Of a DNA stretch of 64,000 nucleotides, positions 44,606-55,524 are shown in pieces (positions within the stretch are counted from its first letter, which is position 1; every line of letters starts with the position of its first letter). This stretch comes from Patella vulgata (lineage: Eukaryota > Mollusca > Gastropoda > Patellidae). Under the pieces are notes generated by a model. The model saw nothing but the letters and a program-made list of their open reading frames with translations. It made no database searches and was not told where the DNA came from. The DNA is taken from positions 62,889,459-62,953,458 of the forward strand of contig NC_065879.2 in NCBI RefSeq assembly GCF_932274485.2, in the 5' to 3' direction. Made by a program: the position numbers and the translations under genes.

Positions 44606-45487
44606 TTCAACAGATTAATGTTATACACTTTATGTTCTTTTGACGGCTTGTTTTAACGGAAGTAGATGATCTCATTGTCTGTTCTGTAGTAATGAAAAAG
44701 CAAGATCAGCAAATCTGTGACAATTCAAACATCACTCAAGAGGTCGATACTGAGGAGGAGTATGACACTCAAAACTGAATGCTCTGAAACTTATTCTATG
44801 ATAGTGAACAGCTGAAGGCCATGAATTCAATTTCATAATGATTCAACAGCTCAGTGATATACACAGTTCTCTTAATGAGTTCCTTGTCCCCCAAAATCTG
44901 GGGATAGACATCAAGATCATCAAATTTGAGTCAATAATAATTATGGACTTGCGGTCATTTGGAGGTGTTGGCGGCCATTTTTGACATAATAGGCCAACAT
45001 CATTTTTAATGATCTTAATGTGTTCTTCCCCCCCCCCCGCCAAAAAAAAAACCCCAACGACGCCAAGATCATCAAATTTGAGTTGATAGTTCCAGTTCCA
45101 TAGTTATGATCATTTTAAGACGTTTCGGTGGCCATTTTTGACGCCATCTTGAAACAAAATCACTTTTCCGGGGGTCCTACTTTGGTAAACTTTTAGTGTG
45201 TTATAAAGTACACTAAACCCTACCAGAATCAGTTGAAAAACCTTTTGTTGCAATCTTTGGGGGGTTGAGGGGGTATTTTCCATATATTGACCTGACTATT
45301 TGTATACGTGAAGGTGTTCAGTTTTATAAAGCGGGTGTCGCACCTTTAGTTCTTGATAAAGCTGTGCCCTTGGTTCGTCATATTTAACGAAACGCTAACT
45401 AGATGGGCTGGTATACTGATGTGTATTGCTGTAAAGTTTTGCTGAATTCGTTCTCCTAAATTTTATGCATTTCAACCAGATATGTTA

Positions 45488-47665
45488 GCCATTTTTATAC
45501 GCCCACATTTTCATGTGGACGTATATTGTTGTCGCCCCTGTCCGTCCACAATTTGTTTATAGACACTCTACAGGTCACAATTCTTATCCGATTTTGACAA
45601 AACTTGAAATATAGGTTTATCTCCATAAGATCTCGGTTGCTTTCGATATTGGCATGTATCGGATCGAAACTTCATGGATTATGGCCCCTGTTTGTACGAA
45701 AAATCACGTTTTTAGCTTGTGGACCCTTGAAATGTAAGTTTATAACCCAAAGATCTCGATTCCTTTCGATATTCGCGCATATCGGACCGTAACTTCCAAA
45801 ATTATGGCCTTTGATTGTACGAAAAATCGCCTTTTTAGCTTGTGAACCCTATAGAGGTCATAATTTTTATCTGATTTAAAAAAGACGTATTATTATATCG
45901 CCGTTACACCCTAAGGACTGCCGAGTTCGAATTTCGTAACTTCCTGAATTATGGCCCCTGATTGTACGAAAAATCGCGTTTTTAGCTTGTGGGCCCTATA
46001 GAGGTCATAATTTTTATCCGATTTATAAAAACGTATTATTATATCACCGTTACACCCTAAGGATGGCTGAGTTCAAATTTCGTGAAAATCGGCCCAAAAC
46101 TGACAGAAAAAATGGCCGCCCTTCGGTCTCAAATAGCGTAAAAAATATGGTATATCAATGTTGTGGACCCTATAGAGGTCACAATTTTTATCCGATTTTA
46201 TTGATACTTGAAATGAAAGTTTATAACCCAAAGATCTCGGTTCTTTTCGATATTTGCGTATATGGAACTGTAATTTCCTGAATTATGGCCCTTGAATATA
46301 GGAAAAATCACTTTCTTTTTAGCATGTTCTCTATCCATCTCTCGAAAATGTGGGCGTATCCTGCCTGGCAGCCGCTGGTCTTCTGATTTTGATGAAACTT
46401 GCAATGTAAGTTTATAACCCAGAGATCTTGGTTCCTTTCGATATTCGCGCATATCGGATAGTAGCTTCCTGAATTCTGGCCCCTGATTGTACGAAAAATC
46501 GCGTTTTTAGCTTAAGCTTCTCTAGATGTCACAATTATTATCCGATTTAAAAATATATCACCGTTACACCGTAATTCTGGTTGAGTTCGAATTTCGTGAA
46601 AATGGCCGCCCCTCATACACAATTAGTGTAAACATCTGTTATATCAAAGTTGTGGACCCTCTAGAGGTCACAATTTTGATCGGATTTTGATGAAACTTGA
46701 AAGGCATGTTTATAACCCAAAGATCTTGGTCCCATTCGATATTTGGGCATATCGGTTAGTAACTTCCTGAATTATGGCCCCTGATGGTATGAAAAATCAT
46801 GTTTTTAGATTGTGGTCCCTCTAGAGGTCACAATTATTATCGGATTAAAAAAAAACGTTCGAATATATCACTGTTACACCGTAATTTTTATTGAGTTCGA
46901 AGTTTGTGAAAATCGGGCCAAAACTGCCGGAAAAAATGGCCGCCCCTCGTACTCAAATAGTGTATAGCATCTGGTATATCAAGCTTGTGGACCCTCTAGA
47001 GGTCACAATTTTGATCCGATTTTGATGAGAGTTGAAATACATGTATATAACCCAAAGATTTTGGTTCCTGTCGATATTCGCGCCTATCGGGATCGTAAAT
47101 TCCTGAATTATGGCCCTTGAAAGTTGAATGTACAAAAAATCACGTTTTTAGCTCGCCGTCCATGTAGAGGTCACAATTTTTATCCGATTTAAAAAAAAAC
47201 CATGTGAATATATCACCATTTAGATCTTGGTCCTTTTTATAATCGCGTATATCCGAACGTAACTTCCTGGATTATGGCTCCTGATTGTTCGAAAAATCGT
47301 ATTTCTAGCTTGCGGATTCTCTAGAGGTCACATTTTTTCCCATTTTAAAAACCGTTTAAATATTTCACCATTCCACCATAATGAAGGTTGAATTCGAATT
47401 TCGGGAAAATCAAATTGAAATTGCCCGACAAAATGGCCGCTCTTTGTACACAAATTGTGTAAAAGTACACAAATTTTTATCCGATTCTGAGGAAACTTAA
47501 AACATATCTTTATATCACAAAGATCTCAGTGCAGTATTTGCGCATTTCAGACCATAGCTTTCTGGATTATTGCCCCTGAGTGTACAAAAAATCCCATTTG
47601 TTTTTAGCTTGTTCTCTATCCATCTCTTGCAAAATGTGGGCGTATCCAGCCTGGCAGCCACCGGT
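45488..47665 (+). repeat. Satellite-core element, copy 1 (pearl/DINE-like)
   Basis: The left end GCCATTTTTATACGCCC is followed by a hairpin (ATACGCCCACAT, loop, ATGTGGACGTAT), a short GTCC-type stretch, then a core of tandem units. Units of about 165 bp pair into a higher unit near 337 bp with recurring phrases GAGGTCACAATTTTTATCCG, AACCCAAAGATCTCGGTTCC, ATTCGCGCATATCGG, TGATTGTACGAAAAATCGCG and AAAATGGCCGCC. The right end is AAAATGTGGGCGTATCC then a small GC hairpin CTGCCTGGCAG-like and CCGGTT. An internal copy of the right end lies at 46320-46380, so the element is composite. The ATACGCCCACATTTT ends are inverted to each other. No protein is encoded. Confidence 0.85.
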
Positions 47666-48299
47666 TCTTAATATTGTTCATTGAAGTTGATTAGCCAGAT
47701 AGGCATACGGCGAGGACATTGAAAGATGCAAATTTTAGACTTCGTTTCCGACACCACTTTAATTTGGTATAATGCTTATTCAGATTTTTGAAATCAAGTT
47801 TATTTAAAATACATGTTTTATATGTAGTAAAAATGTGTGAGATGGCTTTTTTTTCAAAGGAGCTAAGTCTCTAACTCATTATTTTCCATAATATTCGAAA
47901 TTAAAAACACGAATTAGAATTCAATATTGATCAATTTCAATCAACATTGATGTTGTTATCTTGCCGTGAAACTATAGGATCCTAATATCCAATATTTAAG
48001 ACACAATTAACATTTTATAATCGGTACACGAGTCGTATATCCTATGGTTTCGGGTGCCATCTTGTAAAATGAACAAATAAAAACATATTCTACAACACAA
48101 CACAGTAATTAGTAAAGGCTGATTCACGAACGACAAATAATAATTTTTTAAAAAACGTGTAGAATGCACTAAAGCAGGCGTAAACGACTGCCGTTCAATT
48201 TGAACTGTGCACTACTTTCACCGAACACATTAGAAATTACAATATATTTTTCAAAAATTGATTATAAATCACTTTACATACATTCATATGCTGTCTTTT
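47666..48299. other. No gene seen
   Basis: AT-rich sequence between the satellite-core element and the gypsy-like fossil. One end of that fossil may reach into it, but I see no terminal repeat. Confidence 0.45.
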
Positions 48300-50640
48300 G
48301 ATTAAGTATTCAATGATTCCTCTATTCGTTCGCTTCCTGAGAATTCTGATGTGTTTTGGGGAATAGGGTGGGCAGTAGGGTTTGGTGAATCAGATGGATT
48401 CTGGTTTCGAGCTGTGGTTTTGTAATACAGATGACCGATACGTTTGGTCCCATGCTCGATCTTGTCTTTGATGACAATCCTTGAGTGGGTTGTGGTGAAG
48501 TAGTACTAAGTGTGTCTCCTTCCGATAAGGTAGCATTTGTCGCTCGCTTGTCATATATATCTTTGGATTTTTGTTGAGCTTGTGTTACATAATGTAAGCG
48601 ACAATAATATGTAAAAGATTTGAATGACAGCTTGTGTGATACAATCTCTAATATCCTTTAATTGACCATAGTATTGTTTAATTTATCAAAGGCCCTTCGG
48701 CTGACATATCTATAGTGGACAAGTTAGAGAATACGCTAACCGCTGGTTGCCTTTACAACAATGTCTTCAGTTAGCACACATCAATTGTTCTGTAACCTGC
48801 TAAGTGATTATCATAAAAAAATAATCTTAAGTTCTTTTGTTCAGTATCATTAATGATGTACCATATTTAGTATAAAATGACTTAGGTTTTTGGATAGAAA
48901 TCAGACGAGCTTTGGTTGCTCTACAGAGAAGGGTTTCTCATATATTTAGTAATTTGATACTATTGTATATGTTAGAATAAAATGTTGAATTCAGATCATC
49001 TTTTATTTCAGATTTGGTGGTATTTCGCCCTTTTCTTTGTAGTCAGTGATGATTTGATAGTCAGGGCACTGTCTCTGAATATCGATTATATTCGTCTAGT
49101 TTACCCAAGATATATCCAATGACATCACCGCTAGCGTCTGTTGTCAAAATGAACTCTATGCTAAAATCTAGATAGATTAGAACCGGTGCATTGGAGAGTA
49201 CAACCTTCAGAGGTTGCATTACGTTGTCGCACTTCCCAAACTTATTTCAGGCTTTTGCTGGTTATTTGGTGTAGGGAACGATCTTACTGCGTCGACTTTT
49301 GCTGGATCGACATAGATACCTTCTCTAGAGAATATATGCCCTAGGTAGAAAACCTCTGGCCGCGAAACGACAGTTACTTGGTTTTAGTGTTAATCCAGCT
49401 TCCTTTAGTTTCTGGAAATGAAATGGGGTTTAACGTCCTACTGTTCTGTTCCTATTAGGCTAATGAAGACGGGCATACGCCATACAGTGTGCGAAATTTT
49501 GCACCATGGCCTACTCTTATATCGAATTCCAACTACCAAGGGATCTTTTACGTGCACGCAAATGTATACACGGGACTAGGTTTTTCGTCCCATCCGAACG
49601 ACTAGACAGCTGTCCTTGTCAGGCCCTCCGTCCTTCACCACTGACCACGAAAACCACCCCGGAAAATTAAGATGAAGGGATCGAACACCCAACCTCAAAG
49701 CTAGCGAGCCAGCGTCTTACCCACTTAGCAGCCACCGTGCACCGTGGCTCCACTTTAGTTTCTGGAAACTTCTTTCAGTCGTGCCATGTATTCCCGGAAG
49801 TCTTGAAAAATATATACATGTACACATAGAGTGTTCATGATGCTCGTGATCTTTATGTTCCAGAAATAGATGGAAATAAGGGAGTTGTTTTTGTTGAGCA
49901 CTAGGGTCACGTTTAGATAAATCGAGCTGAATGTCGACTGTATTTGACGTATCTGATGTGTTTACTGAAGATGGCTGTTTGAAATTGAGATGGCGGCAGC
50001 ATTTGAATTGAAGCCAAATTATAATTTTTAGATATGAAAGCCTTTTCATTTCATGTACTTATAATGCACTGGGTGGTTGATTTTATAATACATCTAGCAC
50101 TAATGATAACTGAATTCTTAGATATAATTGGTTCTAATAATAATGCTGAATTTTTATGCACTTTTCATAGTTTGATGGGCAAATCACATTCTTGATCAGG
50201 ATGCAGTGTACATGAAGCTCGTCATCTTGCTGTTCTAGAATTGGGTTCTGCATGTGGAACGTGCATGAGTCCATCTTTTAGTGTAATGCGACTAGCAAAA
50301 TTAAGGTTAGCTTCGTTTTAGTTTGCAAAAAGTCAATTCCTAATATAACCGATTGGTAGAACATACATGAGACTTCTGGTGAAAAGCTACGTTGCCTAAT
50401 CTAACTCTTATGACTTTATTACCTAATACTCGGTGGGTCTGGCCCCCTACACCAACAATATTGTAAACCTCTCTTGCATTTAAATCGTGTTCAGAAGTGT
50501 AAGTATTGTAAGATATAGAGATCCCTGAATCAACAAGAGCGTTAGTTCTTCTGCCATTTATGTATCACAGCCAAATTAAAAACTTGAAACTCGGGATTTT
50601 TGGGACGAGATTTTTAATATTTGGTTTAAGGCAACTATTT
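48300..50640 (-). mobile_element. Ty3/gypsy-like LTR retrotransposon fossil
   Basis: On the minus strand the order of Pol parts is kept: an aspartic-protease-like stretch near 50560-50400 (LVDSGISISYNTYT), a piece of RT connection and RNase H start near 49400-49080 (EGIYVDPAKVDAVRS, IEFILTTDASGD), and an integrase C-terminal-like tail near 48640-48330 (AQQKSKDIYDKRATN, LSEGDTL). Large parts between these are lost and many breaks are present, so it is an old fossil. A later SINE-A sits inside it at 49419-49752. LTRs are not evident. Confidence 0.75.
49419..49752 (-). mobile_element. SINE-A inserted in the gypsy-like fossil
   Basis: Nearly full length, with small internal deletions. Flanked by a perfect 16-bp target duplication CTTTAGTTTCTGGAAA (49403-49418 and 49753-49768). 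On the minus strand it runs from a head with AGTGGCTGCTAAGTGGGTAA, which has an extra GCT in the A-box area, to the GGAAATGAAATGG-side tail. Confidence 0.93.
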
Positions 50641-51811
50641 TAGTGTTATGTTGTGCACGTGATCCACGTGACTTTAAAATTTTAAGAAATTAAAGGCTTC
50701 TTACTACTTACTATCGTTAGAAACACTTTAAAATTTATTTGACTTACCAGAAAAATTTTTTTGTTGAAATTCATCAGTGTCAAGTTTTTAAATTGACTGA
50801 GTATATATACACATATCTGTAGTCCACATGGATCTGTTAAATATATAAATTTAGTCCATGTGTACCTATTAAAATAGAAACATGACACAGCGTGCAGGTT
50901 GTTATTTTTAAACCTTGATTTTGTTTTTTTATTTTTTAAAATGTTGCGTTTTTTGTTCTTATTTCCAACACCAGTCTTTACTTAAAAGTAGCTAACTTGA
51001 TGTTACTTTTAAATCAAATTAAATTAAATATTGGCCTTGTTATACAATAACATCAATAATTATAAATGGCTTGCAGATTATTAAATTTGTTTTTTTTATT
51101 AATGGGCACGGGAAACTTCTTTCAGTTTTAATTTCTTATGAAACCAAGTTGTGGTTAATATACCATAGTAATTATGTTACAACATATGTCTATGTTTATT
51201 TTATGTGTCTTTGACTTCTGAAATGACACACAATCATAATAATATACTATATATAAATAAATAACACATGGCAAATAGAGATAATTAATGTATTGAGCAA
51301 GAATTTAAAATCCACAATATCATATAACAAATATATATATAATAGCAACAATATCATAATATAACAAATATCCATAGATAATGAAAAACATAACAATTTG
51401 TATTTAAAGTAACAAACGATAGGTTGCCAGGCAATGAAACATACAACAATATCAGCTAAGTCGTCCGTCAGTCTCTGTACGTGATGGGAGCATATACAAG
51501 ACACTAAAACTCGTTAGTTTTTCGGGTTATCTAAAATCGCTGAAAATCGGTAGGCCACGAGAGGGCCCGCATGGTTTATCGAAGTGAAAAGGACAATAAT
51601 TCGGTATATAATTATCGACTTTGTCATTGTTAGATTTAAAGTCAATCTAAAGAATACTTTAGAACCCTGGGCTGGGGATCCACTAGTTATATACAAGTTC
51701 TTAAGACCAATAATTCTGGAAGTAATTAGAAGATATCAATAAGCTACTTCGCCTTAAAAACAGAAACCCTGTTTATAAATTTTAAGCCAACCGGATGGTA
51801 CCTTAAGCCTA
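50641..51811. other. No gene seen
   Basis: Very AT-rich, with short runs such as repeated CAATATCATA(A/T)AACAAATAT at 51316-51372. Open frames of 60-85 codons on the minus strand are hydrophobic by composition only. Confidence 0.5.
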
Positions 51812-51898
51812 TAGAGCGTCCACGAGCAATGGTGGACGGCGGACAGACGGGTGTGATAACAATATGCAACCACTTTCAATGTGGACGTGCAAAAATAA
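51812..51898 (-). repeat. Second end fragment of the satellite-core element family
   Basis: CCACGAGCAATGGTGGACGG, GACAGACGGGTGTGATAACA, ATATGCAACCACTTTCAATG and TGGACGTGCAAAAATAA match, with changes, the microsatellite plus hairpin end of the elements at 45488 and 60041. Confidence 0.65.
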
Positions 51899-51938
51899 CC
51901 TCCTTGCCTAGAAACATTACTGTAATATTAATAATAGA

Positions 51939-52300
51939 TTAAACATACATTATGCAAGAGCTAAATAATCTGCCTACTGCAAGTCTTTATTTAGGCTTCA
52001 GATGTTATAGAAATTATTAGACCTTTATTTACATGACAAGCCCAAAATCAACTCTATAGACCCTCGGACGGCTTGGATACAGCTTGGATTTAAACAGTCG
52101 TCCATTTAAAATTAAATCAAGTACTGGCCGACCGAGCTAACGTTTACCGTTAGTCACTGACGTCACTATCGGAAGCTGGTGATGAAAGGCTTACCAAGCG
52201 AGGGTACTAATTTGACTGAAATTTTCAATGTTTCTTTTTTTTTATCATTATAGCAACAATGGCCAACTCTTTATTAAGCTCTTAACTAATGTACCTTTAA
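51939..52300 (+). mobile_element. TTAA MITE, copy 4
   Basis: TTAA at both ends (51939-51942 and 52297-52300), left terminal repeat ACATACATTATGCAAGAGC and right end CTAATGTACC. The centre differs from other copies (GACCCTCGGACGGCTTGGAT), but the last 110 bp match. Confidence 0.82.
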
Positions 52301-53163
52301 GACACATTATATGTTTGTGGAATGTAATGATAAGCGATAGAAAATGACGTGGGAAATACTTTTATAAAGAAATATAGCAGGTGGAGTGATATTATAAACT
52401 GCATAAGTTCTAGGAAAGTAAACACAAAAATTTACAAAGGCTAACCTATCAAACCTTGTCATGTACAAAATCTATGAAATACTAAACTATTTGTATATAC
52501 AATTACAGTGTTATCTTTACCACACTGGTTAAAACTGTTTCATAAAAGAACGTACACAAAAAGCACTAATTGTTGCACGGAGTTAATGTCTTCTGTAAAT
52601 AAAATGTAATATTTACCTACTTTAGTTATCCCCCTTAGAAATATTCCTTGTGCGCGCATCCATGATAAAACCTTTGTAGTCCAAATACAGGCTAAACCAA
52701 AAATGGATGCATATTATTATGGTGCACCATTTGGAGTGTGATAGTAGGATAATTCAGTCAATTGTAAGACACGTTTAAGGTGCGTACTGTACACCCATTT
52801 TCCCATTGATAGAAAGCACCATTTGAGCTCTAACTGTACACTATTCTGTTTATTGACAAACACGCCACTTAACTGGTAATTTGATAAACCACGAGCTGTT
52901 TGTTCCGTCATCTATAAAATATCCGAGAACTTTAGCACAAAATCGTTACATGTAGATTCATTTCCCCCACCGGTTAGCGAAGAAGTTAGGAACGGGGGGA
53001 GACAACATTGTCATTGGAAAGTTTTCAAGATTTATCTGCTGCCTTGAGACTATCGTCATAACCTTTGTATCCGCGATTTTCTTTCGACGGTCTGTACCTG
53101 CATCTGATATTCACCAGGTGTTTTTTTCAGGACGAAAATATCTTTCAAGCAGCAGATTTTTAG
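52301..53163. other. 3' flank of the receptor gene
   Basis: Non-coding sequence downstream of the receptor stop. On the minus strand an AATAAA (plus-strand TTTATT at 52849-52854), about 310 nt after the stop, is a candidate polyadenylation signal. A 64-codon minus frame at 52911-52717 has no recognised similarity. Confidence 0.4.
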
Positions 53164-54276
53164 TCAGACCCAAGAATTGGGCGTGGTCGTGTAGTGGGAG
53201 CAACGTCGGTAATCTTTTACATCCGGTGATTTGTAGAAAAAAAGAATTTTGAGTTCCTTACGGAAATATGCACCGGTGACGCTATAGAGAAAAAAGTTGA
53301 TGCAATAATTGAGATAGAATATTACCCGAGTTATTAGAAGCAATCCTTGCATATTATCAAAGTCATGCGCATGTTTATTCATACTAGCTGAAATTGAAAG
53401 TAGAAACTGTTTACACCACACACAGAAGAAAGGTAAATTTAAGGCAATAAAAACAAAGGATATGACAAGTAAAATAATAGTAAATTCTAACTTTATGATG
53501 CTTTCTTCAGTGATAATTTTAATAGAACGATGTTTTTTATTTCTCAAGAAAAGTTTTCTCATAATTAAAGTGTTTAACACGGTTATTATAATAAATGGAA
53601 TAAAAGTTATCATAACAGCAAATATGCTGTCTAATATAAAGACAGGAAAGGATAACTCTGGATCACGCGTGCACATTTTAACTTTAGTGTGGTTTATTTC
53701 ATATACACCACTTAATAAAGGTTTATACATCATAATACACCCTGAACAAACCACTAAAGAACAAATTATCTTTTGGGAAAACCGTTTTCCACAAATATCC
53801 TTCCGTCTTAACGGTAAACACACACCGATGTATCTCTCCGCTGTAAAACTAACAATAAACCAAGCAGAGAGAAACCTACTGAGGTATGAGAGATACAAAA
53901 ATGCCTGACACACAACGTCTGTTTCCAAAAACATCACTTTAAGGTCAGAGTTCAAAGCTGGTAATCCTCTTTTTAACCAATCAACGAACACATAAAAAGT
54001 AAGTGCTAGAATATCTGACGTCGACAGTGCTGCTAGATACGTACTGGCGGATAATTTCCGCATGTTCTTGGATAAAAACACACGCAGCGACAATATGTTT
54101 CCAGTAAGTCCTACCAACAAAATAACAGGCGTGAAGTACGAGTAAAAATACTGGCTATGTGTTAACAACTTAGGTTGCAAGACTTGTGGACAGTGGCTAG
54201 TATTGAATGTTATGTTGTCATGCAGAACCTTCAAGACATCTCGTACCCCATCATGAAGACAATCCGCCTCCGTCAT
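53164..54276 (-). CDS. Class A peptide-receptor-like GPCR
   Basis: A 370-residue seven-helix receptor in one uninterrupted exon, of a normal length for the family. It would sit in the plasma membrane and couple ligand binding, probably of a neuropeptide, to G proteins. Visible marks: two N-glycosylation sites (N21, N25); helix 1 with GN at 59-60; Asp88 in helix 2; Cys123 and Cys202, the likely extracellular disulfide; ERY at 147-149 in place of DRY; Pro227 in helix 5; NLP at 280-282 in helix 6, where CWxP is usual; NFFLY at 327-331 in helix 7, where NPxxY is usual; a basic third loop (about 240-255). The usual helix-4 Trp is not seen. The pattern is nearest to the FMRFamide/TRH-receptor-like expansions of lophotrochozoans; the ligand is unknown. 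The ATG at 54276 has A at -3 and lies just after a splice acceptor. No partner genes are close. Confidence 0.88.
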   Translation of the reverse strand: MTEADCLHDGVRDVLKVLHDNITFNTSHCPQVLQPKLLTHSQYFYSYFTPVILLVGLTGNILSLRVFLSKNMRKLSASTYLAALSTSDILALTFYVFVDWLKRGLPALNSDLKVMFLETDVVCQAFLYLSYLSRFLSAWFIVSFTAERYIGVCLPLRRKDICGKRFSQKIICSLVVCSGCIMMYKPLLSGVYEINHTKVKMCTRDPELSFPVFILDSIFAVMITFIPFIIITVLNTLIMRKLFLRNKKHRSIKIITEESIIKLEFTIILLVISFVFIALNLPFFCVWCKQFLLSISASMNKHAHDFDNMQGLLLITRVIFYLNYCINFFLYSVTGAYFRKELKILFFYKSPDVKDYRRCSHYTTTPNSWV

Positions 54277-54302
54277 GTTAAGGAACTGAAAAATAGAAAA
54301 AT
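54277..54302 (-). other. Splice acceptor just upstream of the receptor ATG
   Basis: On the minus strand the sequence reads CTATTTTTCAG, then TTCCTTAAC, then ATG. A pyrimidine tract plus AG (54286-54287), 9 nt before the start codon, indicates that the coding exon is joined to an upstream non-coding exon, as is common for single-coding-exon receptors. The promoter would then lie above 54302, possibly several kb away. Confidence 0.6.
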
Positions 54303-54708
54303 AGAACCGTATTACAAATAATAAATATTATATTCTGATATATAATTTAAATTAGTCGAAGGTGTTATATTGAGAACGGGTCGCTTTGTTGCGTTCTATA
54401 TTGAGGGAATCTTGTCTACAAAGATTCTACTACAATAGGTATAGGTTTATATAAAATGTAAATATACAGTATTTCACAATTAATGTGGTATGTACATGTA
54501 GTGTTATAATTTACTCTATCACAATAATATCCATGTTATATTTGACACGTGACACTGGTGAAGTTTGTCAATTATTGACATTTAAATAGAATCCCGAGAC
54601 TCGATGGTGGTTGGTCATGGTGTAGAATATAATAGGTATTGTGCAACACCTTGTCCTAGCCGGTAGACAGGATACAGAACCCTGTGACTAAACTGGCCAA
54701 TATTAGGC
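54303..54708. other. No gene; 5' flank or intron of the receptor
   Basis: AT-rich, probably the intron before the coding exon. No first exon is identifiable. Confidence 0.4.
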
Positions 54709-55204
54709 ATAAGCCCCGTTTACACTTGGCCGCGATAAGCGTGCCGTTCTGGGCACGGTACCAGGCCGCGATAAATTTCAAGAAATTGACCCGTTTACAT
54801 TACTCTAAAATAACCGGTCTCAGAACCGTGCCAAGCACGCTAAATGTGGAACTCTTCACAGAAAAGTTAATTTCAGTCCCTATACAAATTACCCAGATGA
54901 AAACAATTATGATGGTTGATTTAGTTTTAGCAGCCATTTTGACAGAACTGATGACAGCTGTCAAAGTTTGCGGGAAAAAGGGTCAAGGTTCATTTGGCGC
55001 AGTAATCCGTGCCCAGACCGGTTAGCGTTTACACTACGAAAATTTAAAGCGAGCTGGTCCTGGTACCGTTCCGAGACCACCTCACTCCAGTGGGCCAGAT
55101 TGGCACCGTACCAGGCGCGGCACGCCTACGTTTGACCCGTTTACACTACAAAAAGCAAAGCGTGCCGTACCTGGTACGCTTAAAATTTGTAATGTAAGTA
55201 GTAG

Positions 55205-55524
55205 TTATTAGCACACTTTCCGAGGTTTATCGGTGAAGATCAGGGCCCTGTTTCTCGAAATCTTAACTTAAGATAAAATCCAATTTTAGTAGATATTTCA
55301 ATTTTGATTGGCTAAGCATTAAAATCAATCTAATATTATCCAATCAAATTATTAAAGTTTGGATTTTATGTTAGTTAAAATTTCGTGAAACAGGCCCCAG
55401 GACAGTTTTGGTCGAGGGGTCCAGCCGAGGCGGCCCCCGACCAAAACTGTCCTGATCTTCTGCTGGGCCCCTCGACCAAAACTGTCCTAATCTTCACCGA
55501 TACACCGAGGAAAGGTGCTAATAA
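55205..55524. mobile_element. Nested foldback element
   Basis: Inverted ends of about 38 bp: TTATTAGCACACTTTCCGAG / reverse of TCGGTGTATC... at 55487-55524 (CACCGATACACCGAGGAAAG then GTGCTAATAA). Next to them, GGACAGTTTTGGTCGAGGGG and CCCCTCGACCAAAACTGTCC form a further GC-rich palindrome (55400-55490). Confidence 0.75.
55243..55398. mobile_element. Innermost MITE (GGGCCTGTTTC type)
   Basis: 156 bp with inverted ends GGGCCCTGTTTCTCGAAATC and GATTTCGTGAAACAGGCCCC-like (right end TTTCGTGAAACAGGCCCC). It interrupts the foldback element after CAG, and AGG continues behind it. This end type, as I recall, is widespread in animal genomes as short palindromic elements. Confidence 0.7.

Larger units (their letters stand above)
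43305..45298. mobile_element. Long-inverted-repeat element 2
   Basis: Inverted arms run 43305-44021 (containing a 172-bp SINE-A piece) and 44712-45298 (about 587 bp). Paired landmarks are AGTCAGGTCAA / TTGACCTGACT at the tips, CAACTGATTCTGGCAGGGTT, CAAGATGGCCACCGAAACG, CAAATTTGATGATCTTG, GGCCGCCAACACC and the inner TTGAATTGTCACA. The spacer 44022-44711 carries a broken coding region of the same protein family as in long-IR element 1, though the arms of the two elements are not alike. It is interpreted as a large-TIR DNA transposon relic. Superfamily unknown. Confidence 0.8.

Noticed and set aside
53462-53908. 148-codon plus-strand frame inside the receptor gene
   Set aside because: It is the antisense shadow of the GPCR coding sequence, with no motif of its own.
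54684-55025. 113-codon frame upstream of the receptor
   Set aside because: It is built from the CCGTTTACA and GTGCCG repeat words of a nonautonomous element and has no recognisable domain.
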